A stretch of DNA of 46,265 nt from Deltaproteobacteria bacterium (GTDB taxonomy: Bacteria; Desulfobacterota; Desulfobacteria; Desulfobacterales; UBA2156), in contig JAFDGC010000024.1 of assembly GCA_019309485.1 (NCBI GenBank), forward strand, positions 1 through 46,265, given 5' to 3'. Within the stretch, counting starts at the first letter, position 1. Each line of letters begins with the position of its first letter. Both the position numbers and the translations under genes were made by a program. A model generated the notes under the pieces. That model worked only from the letters and a program-made list of their open reading frames with translations, did not search any database and was not told the origin of the DNA. Below, in pieces: positions 31,710 through 40,641 of this stretch.

Positions 31710-33036
31710 TTGACAGCCGATCTTCATTTGGGTACCGATTTATCCGAAGAGCACGGCAACTACATGGCCGGACAATTCAGCCCACTGGAGCGCAAATCCA
31801 TTGAACCGATTGCCCTTGCCATGGAAGACAGCAATGTCCGATCAATGCAACGGTTTGTCAGCGATGCGCCGTGGGATGAGGCCAAAATGATCGCCAAGTA
31901 TCGTAGCTTTGTCAATGATGATCTGGGGAGCCCTGATGGCGCACTGATCTTCGATGAAACGGGCTTTCTCAAAAAAGGTCAAGATTCGATCGGGGTTGCC
32001 AGGCAATATTGTGGGCCTGTCGGCAAAGTCGATAATTGCCAGGTCGGTGTTTTTGCCGGCTATGTATCTGAATACGGGTACGCCCTGGTCGACAAACGGC
32101 TGTTTATCCCCGAGAAGTGGTTTACAAAAGTGTACCGGGAACGGCGCAGAAAGTGCAAATTGCCTCCCGAAACGATTTTCCGGACCAAGCCAAAGTTGGC
32201 GGTGGAAATGTTGGAGGCCATCAGCAAAGAAAATGTGCTGCCGTTTTCGTATGTATTGGCCGGCTCGATTTACGGCGCCAGCCAGGAGTTTATTTCAACC
32301 GTTGAGCGATTGCCGGATAAAACGTATTTTGTATCGATACCGAAAGACACGCAATGCTGGTTGAAGCAACCGATGCTCTTTACCAAAGAGTACCGTTGGG
32401 GCGGAAAAGCAAGGAAAAAAACGGTGTTGGCCGACCCGTCCGGCAAGCCGATGACCGTAGAGGAGCTGGGTCGACGCATCAACGACTATTTCTGGTACCG
32501 CCGGCAGGTGTCCGAAGGCACCAAGGGGCCGATTGTCTATGAGTTTACCCGCCGCCGGATCCTCCTTTCCGGTTCCGGCCTGCCGCAAAAAACGGTCTGG
32601 CTTTTGATTCGTCGGACCCTGGGGGACAAACCGGAATACAGCTACTTCATCAGCAACGTCGCCTCGTCCATCCGGCTGAAAACGCTGGTATGGCTCAGCG
32701 GCCTGCGATGGGCCATCGAACAGTGTTTCGAAGAAACCAAAACCGAACTGGGCATGGACCACTACGAAGTACGAAAATTTCCAGGATGGCACCACCACAT
32801 GCTCACGTGCATGTTGGCCCATTTCTTCCTCTGGCACCTGAAAATCAGGCTGGGGAAAAAAAGCACCGTCCATTACGCTGTCGCAGCTTAGAATTCTGAT
32901 CGAAATGATCCTGCCGCTGAAACGAAAAACGTTTGAATCGCTACTCGATCAGATCGCCTGGATACAAGCCCGAAACCATCGCGCCTACCTGTCACACAGA
33001 AGGCGGCGAATCGGTGAAATTGTCGAAGAACATTAA
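31710..33036 (+). pseudogene. IS701-type DDE transposase gene with a single-base frameshift
   Basis: From TTG 31710 the protein shows IS701 landmarks: FSPLERKSIEPIALAMED, QRFVSDAPWDEAKM, ALIFDETGFLKKGQDSIGVARQYCGPVGKVDNCQVGVF (first catalytic Asp), VLAGSIYG, and RWAIEQCFEETKTELGMDHYEVRKFPGWHHH (catalytic Glu). The frame ends early at 32891 (HYAVAA). The other frame continues ITLSQLRILIEMILPLKRKTFESLLDQIAWIQARNHRAYLSHRRRR to TAA at 33034-33036, the usual C terminus. A run of seven A at 32856-32862 accounts for it: six A would restore one frame, about 441 residues. Transcriptional slippage on the run could still yield some full protein. The start is uncertain. Confidence 0.85.
31710..33036 (+). 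mobile_element. IS701-family insertion sequence (coding part; ends undetermined)
   Basis: The transposase gene above marks an insertion sequence. Its outer limits probably fall within 31627-31709 and 33037-33244, but no convincing terminal inverted repeats or target duplication could be read by eye. Confidence 0.75.
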
Positions 33037-33244
33037 GTTGCGTTGTAGGGTTAGGGACAAATAGTTTTGCCGATGCGCTCAAGGAACGATTTATAAAAAC
33101 ATCTCCTGTCAATTCAATTCAATATCAATAATTTCCAGGGCACCGATAGGCCGAATCCAACAGGGTCCCGGTTTGGTCTTGACCCTGGAGCATGAGCGGC
33201 GAACAATGGCGATAAAAACATCCCCGAGGTGAGAAGAAACCCCA

Positions 33245-34750
33245 ATGTCCGAAACGACCGGCTCTAAGAAGGCCATGCAATTGTGGCTGCTTTGCGGGTT
33301 CTATCCGGTGTTGCTCTTTTGCAGTGTGAACTGGTATGTCTTTTCTTGGCCGCAGATTGGGCTCCTTTTTCTGGTGATTCCATCGGCCATGCTCGCCGGC
33401 GGCGCAATTTGGCTTTTTTTATCCCGCCCTCTCATCCGGAGCATCCACAAAGGATCTCCCCGGATCACCAATCTCCTGCTGGGTCTGCCCCCTTTGATCC
33501 TGCTGAGCGTCCTGTTGAAAGAGCCCCTTTCTGGCATGCCCGTGTCCGGTTGGATGCTGTGGGGTGCGATTGCGCTGGTGATGGCCGTTTTGATGTCGTT
33601 GGTCTATCAGAAAGGCCTGAAACCGATTATTATCCTGATGGTTTTTCTCAACAGCGCCGCCTTCGCCCATTTTGGATATCAGGTCCTCAGGTATGCCCCT
33701 GAGGGGAAAAAGCTCTGGCATACCCGGCAAAGAGCACGCTTCGAAAAGGTCGTTTTGAAACAGACGCCAAACATCTATTTTATCATTGCCGAAAGCTACC
33801 CCAACCGGCGGCACTTAAAGGAGAGTTTCCATATCGACAACAGGCCGTTTTACCGGGAATTGGAAAAGTATGGTTTCCAGATCAACCACCACTTCTTCAG
33901 CAATTACACCTATACCTTGGCCTCGGTGTCCTCGCTGTTCGCCATGGCCCATCACCGGTTGAAAATCGCCATCGGGAACAATGAGGCCGTCAGCGCCAGA
34001 GAAATCATAGGGGCCATACGATACAACCCGGTAGTGGATATCCTCAGACGCAACGGCTACTATATTCAGTACTTGCATCAGAGCGACTACCAGCTCAGAA
34101 AGGGAGCGGGGATTGATTTTTATGCTCCTCAATATTCTCTTTATCGAGGCCTCAAATTTTTTTGGAACCCGGTCAGCGAGCATAAAATACCCGATATCCC
34201 TACAAAAGCGTTCCTGGATTTGATCAAACAACGCATACGACATGTCCGGACCCTGTCCAGGCCGCATTTTACTTATATCTACACCTTACTGCCGGGTCAT
34301 TCCCCCACTTTACAGGAGTTGAAAAACCCATCGGACGTCAGCGACACCATGGAGGCATTCTTCCGGGACTATCCCCGGTATCTCGAAGGTGCCAATAAAC
34401 TGCTGGCAAGCATCCTCCAAAGCATCCGGGAATTCGATGAAGATGCCGTCATCATGATCTGCGGCGACCATGGCCCCTGGGCTTTCCGGCTCTACCACGA
34501 CGTTGAAGGAGCGCCCATGGATGCCGACCAATTCTGCATGGACATATTCGGGGTGTTGGCGGCGATCAGGTGGCCGTTGGAAGAGGGCACCGAAGAGATT
34601 GCCGCAGTAAAAACCAGTGTCAATCTCTTTCGAACCGTTTTTGCATTGCTGAGCAAAGACCGCAGCCTGCTCATCGATAAAGAGCCCGATGAGGGTTACC
34701 GTCACGGAAAAGTATTGTTCCGGGACGGACGTGTGCTCGTTGCTCATTGA
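33245..34750 (+). CDS. Membrane-anchored sulfatase/phosphoethanolamine-transferase-fold protein
   Basis: A 501-residue protein. The first 145 residues hold about five membrane segments (13-30, 36-57, 75-90, 100-120, 126-143). The rest is an alkaline-phosphatase-superfamily domain starting PNIYFIIAESYPNRRHL (a metal-binding Glu in place of Asp, as in LTA synthase-like proteins), with HHFFSNYTYTLASVSSLFAM (Thr/Ser nucleophile region) and MICGDHGPWAF (Asp-His metal ligands). Members transfer phosphoglycerol or phosphoethanolamine to envelope glycans or lipids. The insertion sequence just upstream may have moved it or affects its expression. The start ATG 33245 follows GAGGTGAG. Confidence 0.75.
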   Translation: MSETTGSKKAMQLWLLCGFYPVLLFCSVNWYVFSWPQIGLLFLVIPSAMLAGGAIWLFLSRPLIRSIHKGSPRITNLLLGLPPLILLSVLLKEPLSGMPVSGWMLWGAIALVMAVLMSLVYQKGLKPIIILMVFLNSAAFAHFGYQVLRYAPEGKKLWHTRQRARFEKVVLKQTPNIYFIIAESYPNRRHLKESFHIDNRPFYRELEKYGFQINHHFFSNYTYTLASVSSLFAMAHHRLKIAIGNNEAVSAREIIGAIRYNPVVDILRRNGYYIQYLHQSDYQLRKGAGIDFYAPQYSLYRGLKFFWNPVSEHKIPDIPTKAFLDLIKQRIRHVRTLSRPHFTYIYTLLPGHSPTLQELKNPSDVSDTMEAFFRDYPRYLEGANKLLASILQSIREFDEDAVIMICGDHGPWAFRLYHDVEGAPMDADQFCMDIFGVLAAIRWPLEEGTEEIAAVKTSVNLFRTVFALLSKDRSLLIDKEPDEGYRHGKVLFRDGRVLVAH

Positions 34751-35059
34751 TCGCGTAAAATAGTATCCTTTTTGTTCAACAGGGCCATTATGTTTTCGAT
34801 AAAACCTTGGTGGGCTTTTCAAATGAAAAAAGAAAACCTGTATCAGTTGGCGGGGTGAGGACTCTTTTTGATATGCGCGTTTTTTTCATCGCCTCCGGGA
34901 TAAAGAATCAAGACATCCTGACACTTTTGGGCAGCATCGCGTTCTTTGTTGCCTTCGTCGTATTTCTCATACCCATTTTGAACGCCGGAAAAAAGATAGA
35001 AGATGACGTCCTGCGCTGTTGAGCCTCGGTCCTGGAAGTCCTTGAGCGCCACAAATCCA

Positions 35060-35215
35060 TCGCTTAGAACAACAGGCTTACTCGGAGTCCGCAAGATCTT
35101 GCCGGCCATGCCCTGTTCAGCAAGATCAAAGGCCTCTTTCCATCTATTCAAGGGGAACGCATGGCCAAGTAATCCTTTGCCTTTGCCGGTTTTCAAAAAT
35201 CTGCTTACCTGCGGC
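35060..35215 (-). pseudogene. Remnant of the C terminus of a medium-chain alcohol dehydrogenase
   Basis: The minus strand encodes RFLKTGKGKGLLGHAFPLNRWKEAFDLAEQGMAGKILRTP. The pattern H-FPL--W-EAF-LAE-G-AGK-L--P is the common end of zinc-type medium-chain alcohol or threonine dehydrogenases. Neither the nucleotide-binding fold nor the catalytic domain is present upstream, so this is at most a relic of about 45 residues. Confidence 0.45.
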
Positions 35216-35347
35216 GGCCGGTATCGAGAAGTGCATCCCATCGGATCCAAAGCCAAGGATCCCTCCCCGCTCAAGGTCAAGGAGGTCCGCAACATGGACC
35301 GGCGGGATATCGTGTGGGTCAATGACCGCCAGGCCGAAAAAGACCGA

Positions 35348-35445
35348 AAAACCCGGGAGGCTTCAGGGCCAAGACGCAAAGGGTGGAACCGTAGTCGTCT
35401 ACGGCGAACCCTTTGCAACGCAGGATCCGGAGCCTCCCGGGTTTT
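35348..35445. repeat. 98-bp palindromic element, possible bidirectional terminator
   Basis: Outer arms AAAACCCGGGAGGC (35348-35361) and GCCTCCCGGGTTTT (35432-35445) are perfect 14-bp complements. Inside, GCAAAGGGT (35376-35384) pairs with ACCCTTTGC (35408-35416) and CCGTAG (35389-35394) with CTACGG (35399-35404) around TCGT. The stem ends in a T-run on each strand, so it could terminate transcription of the PBP1A gene, whose stop lies 14 bp away, and of the gene from the left. It may be a small non-autonomous element. Confidence 0.75.
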
Positions 35446-35458
35446 GCAATATTGGGAT

Positions 35459-37426
35459 TTATTCCGGGAGAATCTCAACGGTTTTCGGAAAAAGCGCCTT
35501 GACGGCGCCTTCGAAGGGCGCTTCGGAAAGGCGCCCTGTGTCCGGATCCAGAAACAGGAAGACGCCGTCGTCGGGAACGTCGAAATGCGCGTAGCCGGAA
35601 TCTGCCAAGGCCGCTTCCATGAAATCGATCCAAATGGGAAGCGCGGCTTTGGCGCCGGTCTCCCCTTTTCCGAGGCTCCGGGGGAGGTCCTGCCCCACCC
35701 AGACGCCGGTCAAAAGAAATGGCGTGTAGCCGATGAACAAGGCGTCCCGGCAATCATCGGTGGTTCCGGTCTTCCCGGCCACGGGGCGGCCCAGCGCCCG
35801 CGCTCGCTTCCCGGTCCCCTCTTCAATGACGGCCCGAAGCATGTCTGTGATGATGGCCGCCCCCATGGGGCGCATCACGCCCCGTTTTTGTGGATTCGGT
35901 GCCCAGAGGATGCGCCCGTCGGCGCTTTGGACTTCGGCCAGGCATTCGGGTTGAACCCATTCCCCTTTGTTGGCGAAAACGCCGTAGGCGGCCGTCAGTT
36001 CGAGAAGCGTGACTTCGGAAGTCCCGAGGGCCAGGGAAAGGTTCGGAGCAAGGGGGGATTGAATCCCCGCCGCCCTGGCGAAGCGGGCCACACATGCCGG
36101 TCCCACCCGCTCAATGAGGCGGATGGTCGGAATGTTCTCCGATACGGCCAGGGCTTTTCGCATCGTCATTTCCCCCTGAAAGCCCCGGGAAAAGTTCTTG
36201 GGCCGCCATTCTCCGCCGTCATGACCGCCCCGGAAAACAAGGGGGGTATCGAGCAGCATCTGATTCTGGAGAAAACCATTTTCCACGGCGCAGGCATAGA
36301 CAAAAGGCTTGAACGCGGAGCCGGGTTGCCGTTTCGCCGATGTCACACGGTTGTATGGGCTTTCCGTGAAATCCTTTCCCCCCACCATGGCCAGGATGGC
36401 GCCGGACGAAACATCGATGGCGACGAGGGCGCCCTGGGGGTCCGGGTTTTCGATCCGGGCGCGGACCATGCGGTCTTCGAGGGCGGAGAGGCCGTTTTCC
36501 ACGGCGCTTTCGGCGGCCGCCTGCAGGGGCATGGACAGGGATGTCTTGATGATCAGTCCGCCCTTATACAACAGGTCCGCACCGAGTTGCCTTTCAAGGT
36601 GTTTTTGGACGTACTCCACGAAATAAGGGGCACGCCGGATCTCATGAACAGTATTTTTACAAACGACCGGTGCTTGTAAGGCGTGCCGAAAATCCGTTTC
36701 CGTGATGATGCCCAGTTCCCGCATCTGCTTGAGAACCACGTTGCGCCGTTTCCGGGCCGCTTCCGGATGGACCCGCGGTGAAAACCGGGATGGCGCCTTT
36801 GGAAGCCCCGCAATGAGGGCGCACTCGGCAAGGTTGAGGGATTCAACCGGTTTGCCGAAGTAGATACGGGCCGCCGCTTCCACCCCGTAGGCGCCACTGC
36901 CCAAGTATACCTGGTTCAAATACAGTTCCAGGATTTCGTCTTTTGAAAATCGGCGTTCGATCTGGACGGCCAAAACCGCTTCTTTGATTTTCCGTGAAAG
37001 GCTTTTTTTTGAGGTAAGGAAAAGGGTTTTGGCCAATTGTTGGGTCAGGGTGGAAGCGCCCTCCACAAACTCGCCTGCGACGATGTTTCTCACCACGGCC
37101 CGGAGGATGCCCTTCAGATCCACGCCGATATGGTCGTAAAACTGCCGGTCCTCTGTGGCAAAGATTGCCGATTTCAATGTCTCCGGGATACGGTGCAACG
37201 GCACCGGATTTCTTTTCTCATGGAACAACTCGGTCAGCAAGATGCCTTCCGTGGAATACATACGGGTGACCCCCGGCGGTTTGTATTCCTGAAGAGCACG
37301 GATTTGAGGGAGATCCCGTGTGATCGCGAAAAAGGCGCCGGCCGTCGCTCCGAATAAACACGCCCCAACAAAAAAGAGTGCCATGGACAGCACGTGCCTT
37401 GATTTTTTGGTTTGGTTCTTTCCCAT
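35459..37426 (-). CDS. mrcA: Penicillin-binding protein 1A, bifunctional peptidoglycan synthase
   Basis: A 655-residue class A PBP. After a short cytoplasmic tail and one membrane anchor (about 13-36) comes the GT51 glycosyltransferase: TEDRQFYDHIGVDLKGILRA (catalytic Glu 92), EGASTLTQQLAKTLFLT and ELYLNQVYLGSGAYGVEAAA. The transpeptidase has PGSAFKPF (SxxK serine), SEN and GKTGTTDDCRDALFIGYTP (KTG). The C terminus ends soon after the transpeptidase domain. It polymerises and cross-links cell wall. It is read alone and its 3' end abuts a large palindrome. Confidence 0.95.
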   Translation of the reverse strand: MGKNQTKKSRHVLSMALFFVGACLFGATAGAFFAITRDLPQIRALQEYKPPGVTRMYSTEGILLTELFHEKRNPVPLHRIPETLKSAIFATEDRQFYDHIGVDLKGILRAVVRNIVAGEFVEGASTLTQQLAKTLFLTSKKSLSRKIKEAVLAVQIERRFSKDEILELYLNQVYLGSGAYGVEAAARIYFGKPVESLNLAECALIAGLPKAPSRFSPRVHPEAARKRRNVVLKQMRELGIITETDFRHALQAPVVCKNTVHEIRRAPYFVEYVQKHLERQLGADLLYKGGLIIKTSLSMPLQAAAESAVENGLSALEDRMVRARIENPDPQGALVAIDVSSGAILAMVGGKDFTESPYNRVTSAKRQPGSAFKPFVYACAVENGFLQNQMLLDTPLVFRGGHDGGEWRPKNFSRGFQGEMTMRKALAVSENIPTIRLIERVGPACVARFARAAGIQSPLAPNLSLALGTSEVTLLELTAAYGVFANKGEWVQPECLAEVQSADGRILWAPNPQKRGVMRPMGAAIITDMLRAVIEEGTGKRARALGRPVAGKTGTTDDCRDALFIGYTPFLLTGVWVGQDLPRSLGKGETGAKAALPIWIDFMEAALADSGYAHFDVPDDGVFLFLDPDTGRLSEAPFEGAVKALFPKTVEILPE

Positions 37427-37431
37427 AGTGC

Positions 37432-37460
37432 TTGACGAAAATCCAGGAGCGGTCTAAAAT
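37432..37460 (+). promoter_or_regulatory. Promoter of the small His-rich protein gene
   Basis: TTGACG (37432-37437) and TAAAAT (37455-37460) with 17 bp spacing, followed by an AAAGGAGG ribosome site and ATG 37482. It starts just outside the divergent PBP1A gene. Confidence 0.65.
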
Positions 37461-37481
37461 CAGAGAAAAAGGAGGGCGACC

Positions 37482-37730
37482 ATGGATCATGAGCACACCC
37501 ATGCACATCATACGCCAAATGCGCTGTCATTTGAAGAGAAACTCATCCGTCTCGTGGAGCATTGGATCAAGCATAATGAAGACCATGTCAAAACCTACCG
37601 GGATTGGATCGCCCAAGCCCGCAAGCAGGGATTGACAGCGGCGGCGGACCGACTCGAAGAGGCGGTTTCCATGACCGAAGCCACCACCGATAAGTTCACT
37701 CAAGCCCTTTCCGTGCTACACCGCCGATAG
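37482..37730 (+). CDS. Small helical protein with a His-rich N terminus
   Basis: An 82-residue protein. It starts MDHEHTHAHHTPN, which could bind metal, followed by a helical body (LSFEEKLIRLVEHWIKHNEDHVKTYRDWIAQARKQGL, AAADRLEEAVSMTEATTDKFTQAL). Similar short proteins seem common in sulfate reducers, but I know of no defined function. A good promoter and ribosome site support expression as a single gene. Confidence 0.75.
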   Translation: MDHEHTHAHHTPNALSFEEKLIRLVEHWIKHNEDHVKTYRDWIAQARKQGLTAAADRLEEAVSMTEATTDKFTQALSVLHRR

Positions 37731-38149
37731 ACAAGAGCTGAGGTGCAGCAGCGGCATCCATAATGTTCATCCCCGGGAATCCTGTCCCCAAATTTTTCCA
37801 TCTTCTTGACATTTCAAGAAAAACAGGATAACTAAATGCAGGGTCTTAAAAAAAGGCCGTGTGAAACACCGACCCGAAAATCCGCGCGGCAACCCTTTCG
37901 CCCAGGCGGCCGAAACGCTTGCGTCGGGTTCCGTCATTTTGTTCTGTTTGCCGGAATCTCTCATTTCTCTGATCATGTCCTGGATCCACCCTGACGCTGC
38001 CGAAATCGAAACCCGGATAGAACCGTTTCGCCTCTGGGGGGTGGAAGCCGTCTTCCGCCATAGACCCTGGGGGGACTGCAATATGGGAGCGTATCCCGAT
38101 GCATGCATTTCCGGTGCGGATTTGCGGGTATACGAGGAAGGAGGGAAAA
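37731..38149. other. 419-bp intergenic region
   Basis: Contains a possible promoter (37806-37834). A GTG-started frame at 37861-38175 runs into the GAF gene, has no ribosome site and no family resemblance, so I do not call it. Nothing else was seen. Confidence 0.55.
37806..37834 (+). promoter_or_regulatory. Possible promoter upstream of the GAF gene
   Basis: A perfect TTGACA (37806-37811) is followed by an A-rich spacer and TAACTA (37829-37834) at 17 bp, a weak -10. It would give a leader of about 310 nt to the GAF gene at 38150. Confidence 0.35.
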
Positions 38150-38701
38150 ATGAAGAACCTTCGGTTGAATTATGATACGCTGGTCAAAATTTCCCGCTCT
38201 TTGTCACAATCCAGGGATCCCGAAAAGATCATCAAGATGACGGTGGAGAGCATCCGATCCGCCCTGGATATTAAAGGAAGTGCGCTCTTTTTAATCCACC
38301 CGAAAACAAAGGCACTGGAGCTTGCCGCCTCGGTGGGACTCAGCGAGGATTATCTGACGAAAGGCCCGGTGAGCGCCCTGCGCTCCATTTCCGATTCCTT
38401 GAAGGATGGACCGGTGGCCATTTATGATGTCCGGGACGATCCCCGAATCCAATACCCCGAAGAAGCCGAAAAAGAAGGGATCGCCTCCATTCTCGCCGTG
38501 CCCATCATGATGGGGGATGCCGCCATCGGTGCCATCCGCGTGTATACGGCGGAAAAATGGGAATTCACCCTGGACGATGTCAATTTCGTCCAGGCACTGG
38601 CCCAGATCGTGGGCATCCTCATCGAAATGACCCGGCTCTATCAGGGCCAGAAGGAATACATCGAGGTGCTGTCGTCTTTTACGGAATCGCCCCAGCTATA
38701 G
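38150..38701 (+). CDS. GAF-domain protein
   Basis: A 183-residue protein from ATG 38150 with GGAAGGAGGG upstream. The GAF fold spans about 15-165: LSQSRDPEKIIKMTVESIRSALDIKGSALFLIHPKTKALELAASVGLSEDYL, then RDDPRIQYPEEAEKEGIASILAVPIMMGDAAIGAIRVYTAEKWEFTLDDVNFVQALAQIVGILI. There is no attached output domain. It probably senses a small molecule or redox signal and acts on a partner. The only near neighbour is the CoA-hydrolase/GNAT fusion 3 bp downstream, so it may regulate that enzyme. Confidence 0.85.
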   Translation: MKNLRLNYDTLVKISRSLSQSRDPEKIIKMTVESIRSALDIKGSALFLIHPKTKALELAASVGLSEDYLTKGPVSALRSISDSLKDGPVAIYDVRDDPRIQYPEEAEKEGIASILAVPIMMGDAAIGAIRVYTAEKWEFTLDDVNFVQALAQIVGILIEMTRLYQGQKEYIEVLSSFTESPQL

Positions 38702-38704
38702 TGC

Positions 38705-40603
38705 GTGTTCCGTGTCTTTAACGCCCGGCAATCCAGGGAGCCGTCCGTGAAGCCAAGAAATCCGGAGTGGAAATCCCGGCTGGTACCCCCCGAATCCGTG
38801 ATTCAAAAGATCAGACCCGGGATGGCGATCTTCTTGAGTACCGGTGTGGCCGAACCCCGGACCATGGTCCGGCATTTAATGAAGTCCAAGTCCGCGAACC
38901 TGGAAGACCTGGAACTGATTCAGCTGGTCAGCTTCGGGGACGCCATTTCCCTTGAAGCGCTGCAATCGAAAAATTTCCGGTTAAAGACCTTTTTTTCGGG
39001 ATGGGTCTCCGATCGTGCCATTCGACAGGGGCAGGTCGATTTGATTCCGAGCCGGTTTTCACGGATCGCCCGGTTCATCTCGGACCAGCGGATTCCCCTC
39101 GATGCCGCCATCGTGCAGGTGTCCCCGCCCAACGATGCCGGTTACTGTAGCCTGGGCATCTCCGTGGATGTGGCCTGGGAAGCCCTGGAACGCGCCGCCA
39201 TCAAGGTGGGGGAAATCAATCCCCAAATCCCCATCACCTTTGGAGACACCTTTGTCCCCATCTTTGAATTCGATGACCTGATTCTTTCCGAAGATCCCCC
39301 CATTTACTTTGAGCGCTGGCCGGTGGATCCGGTGATGGATCAGGTGGGGCAAAATGTGGCCGCCCTCATTGAAGACGGCGCTTGCCTGGCCTTTTCCATC
39401 GGGCCCCTGTATGAAGCCCTGGCGACGCATTTAAAGTCCAAGCGGCATTTGGGGATCCATTCTCCTTTTTTCACGGATCCTTTGATGGAACTGATGGAAA
39501 GCGGCGCCGTCACCAACCGCCGAAAGGAAAGCTATCGAGGGAAATCCCTTACGTCCTACGCCTTTGGGACAGCCGCGCTCATGGCCTGGCTCAACGGGAA
39601 TCCCCTGGTGGAATTCCAGCGCATTGCCAAGGTTTTCGATCCGTTGATCATCGGCCGAAATCCCAACTTCGTCACGGTCATATCCGCCAAAAAGGTCGAT
39701 CTTTACGGCCGGGTTGCCCTCAAAACCGGGAAAGGAAACGTGGCCACGGGTCCCGCGGAAGTCATGGATTTTTTCCACGGCGCCGAGCTTTCCGAGAACG
39801 GGCGCACCATTTTCGCACTGGCCAGCCGGGAGGTTTCGGGGAAGGCCAATATTGTCCTGGCCATCAGGGATATGCCCAATGCCTTTGACATGTTCGAATC
39901 CGTGACCACGGTGGTGACGGAGTTCGGCACCGCCCATCTGGAGGGACGCACCTTGCGGGAACGTGCCCAGGCCCTCATCGAAATCGCTCACCCGGATGAT
40001 CGGGCCGATCTGGTGGAACAGGCCAAAGCCGAACGGATTCTGTATGCAGACCAAATATTTTTAAAAGAAAGCGGGCGGCTGTATCCCAAAGACATTTTCG
40101 TTGAACAGGCCTTCAAAGACATCACGGTTCGGTTCCGGCCCGTCAAGCCATCGGATGAAGAAGGGATGCGGCGTCTCTTCTACCGTTTTTCCGATGAAAC
40201 GAACTATTCCCGCTATTTTCATTCCCTCAGGAGTATGCCCCATTCGCGGATGCAGGAATACGTGAATGTGGACTGGAGCAAAGACATGTCCATCGTGGGG
40301 CTGACAGGGGAAGAAGGGAAGGGCCGTATCATCGCCGAAGGACGGTATCTCAGAATCCCCGGCAGCGGGGACGCGGAATTGGCCTTTATCGTGGATGAAG
40401 CGTATCAGGGATACGGGATCGGCACCTTTTTATATCGCCTTCTCACCCGGTTGGCCAAAGAACGGGGGATCGAAGGATTCGTCGCGGATGTCCTGTTTAC
40501 CAACCTGGGAATGATGAAGGTGTTCCAGAAAGGAGATTATCCCGTCCACGCCCAGCTGGGGGGAGGGGTCTATCATTTAAGGATTCCCCTCGAGTCCCGA
40601 TAA
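38705..40603 (+). CDS. Acetyl-CoA hydrolase/CoA-transferase-like protein fused to a GNAT domain
   Basis: A 632-residue fusion from GTG 38705. Residues about 25-470 resemble the acetyl-CoA hydrolase/4-hydroxybutyrate CoA-transferase family (SPPNDAGYCSLGISVDVAWEA, SIGPLYEALATHLKSKRHLGIHSPFFTDPLMELMESGAVTNRRK, FGTAALMAWL, AKKVDLYGRVALKT, TEFGTAHLEGRTLRERAQALIEIAHPDDR). The position of the catalytic glutamate in this family (HTEMF or YTEV) reads HSPFF, so proline 254 replaces it. Residues about 475-632 are a GNAT domain (VRFRPVKPSDEEGMRRLFYRF, ELAFIVDEAYQGYGIGTFLYRLLTRLA). NCBI-type annotations of such fusions exist in related bacteria. It probably senses or uses acyl-CoA to acetylate a target; the target is unknown. 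The GAF gene is 3 bp upstream. Confidence 0.85.
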   Translation: MFRVFNARQSREPSVKPRNPEWKSRLVPPESVIQKIRPGMAIFLSTGVAEPRTMVRHLMKSKSANLEDLELIQLVSFGDAISLEALQSKNFRLKTFFSGWVSDRAIRQGQVDLIPSRFSRIARFISDQRIPLDAAIVQVSPPNDAGYCSLGISVDVAWEALERAAIKVGEINPQIPITFGDTFVPIFEFDDLILSEDPPIYFERWPVDPVMDQVGQNVAALIEDGACLAFSIGPLYEALATHLKSKRHLGIHSPFFTDPLMELMESGAVTNRRKESYRGKSLTSYAFGTAALMAWLNGNPLVEFQRIAKVFDPLIIGRNPNFVTVISAKKVDLYGRVALKTGKGNVATGPAEVMDFFHGAELSENGRTIFALASREVSGKANIVLAIRDMPNAFDMFESVTTVVTEFGTAHLEGRTLRERAQALIEIAHPDDRADLVEQAKAERILYADQIFLKESGRLYPKDIFVEQAFKDITVRFRPVKPSDEEGMRRLFYRFSDETNYSRYFHSLRSMPHSRMQEYVNVDWSKDMSIVGLTGEEGKGRIIAEGRYLRIPGSGDAELAFIVDEAYQGYGIGTFLYRLLTRLAKERGIEGFVADVLFTNLGMMKVFQKGDYPVHAQLGGGVYHLRIPLESR

Positions 40604-40641
40604 TCGATTTTTTAGCCAGTTGTTGGAGCGGACCGGCATAT

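Larger units (their letters stand above)
34751..35458. other. 708-bp gap with a gene remnant and a large palindrome
   Basis: No complete gene is supported. The minus strand carries a possible dehydrogenase remnant (35060-35215) and the 3' part holds a 98-bp palindrome (35348-35445). A 71-residue plus-strand frame at 34807-35022 has one hydrophobic stretch but no ribosome site and overlaps the remnant's strand, so I leave it uncalled. Confidence 0.6.

Noticed and set aside
31627-33244. Terminal inverted repeats of the IS701-type element
   Set aside because: Only short matches such as TGAATTGAA near 31519 and 33115 were seen; these are too short and too far from the transposase gene ends to trust.
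34807-35022. Small plus-strand frame with one hydrophobic segment
   Set aside because: No ribosome site, no recognisable family, and it overlaps a region with minus-strand dehydrogenase similarity.
37861-38175. GTG-started 104-codon frame before the GAF gene
   Set aside because: Overlaps the well-supported GAF start and lacks a ribosome site and family similarity.
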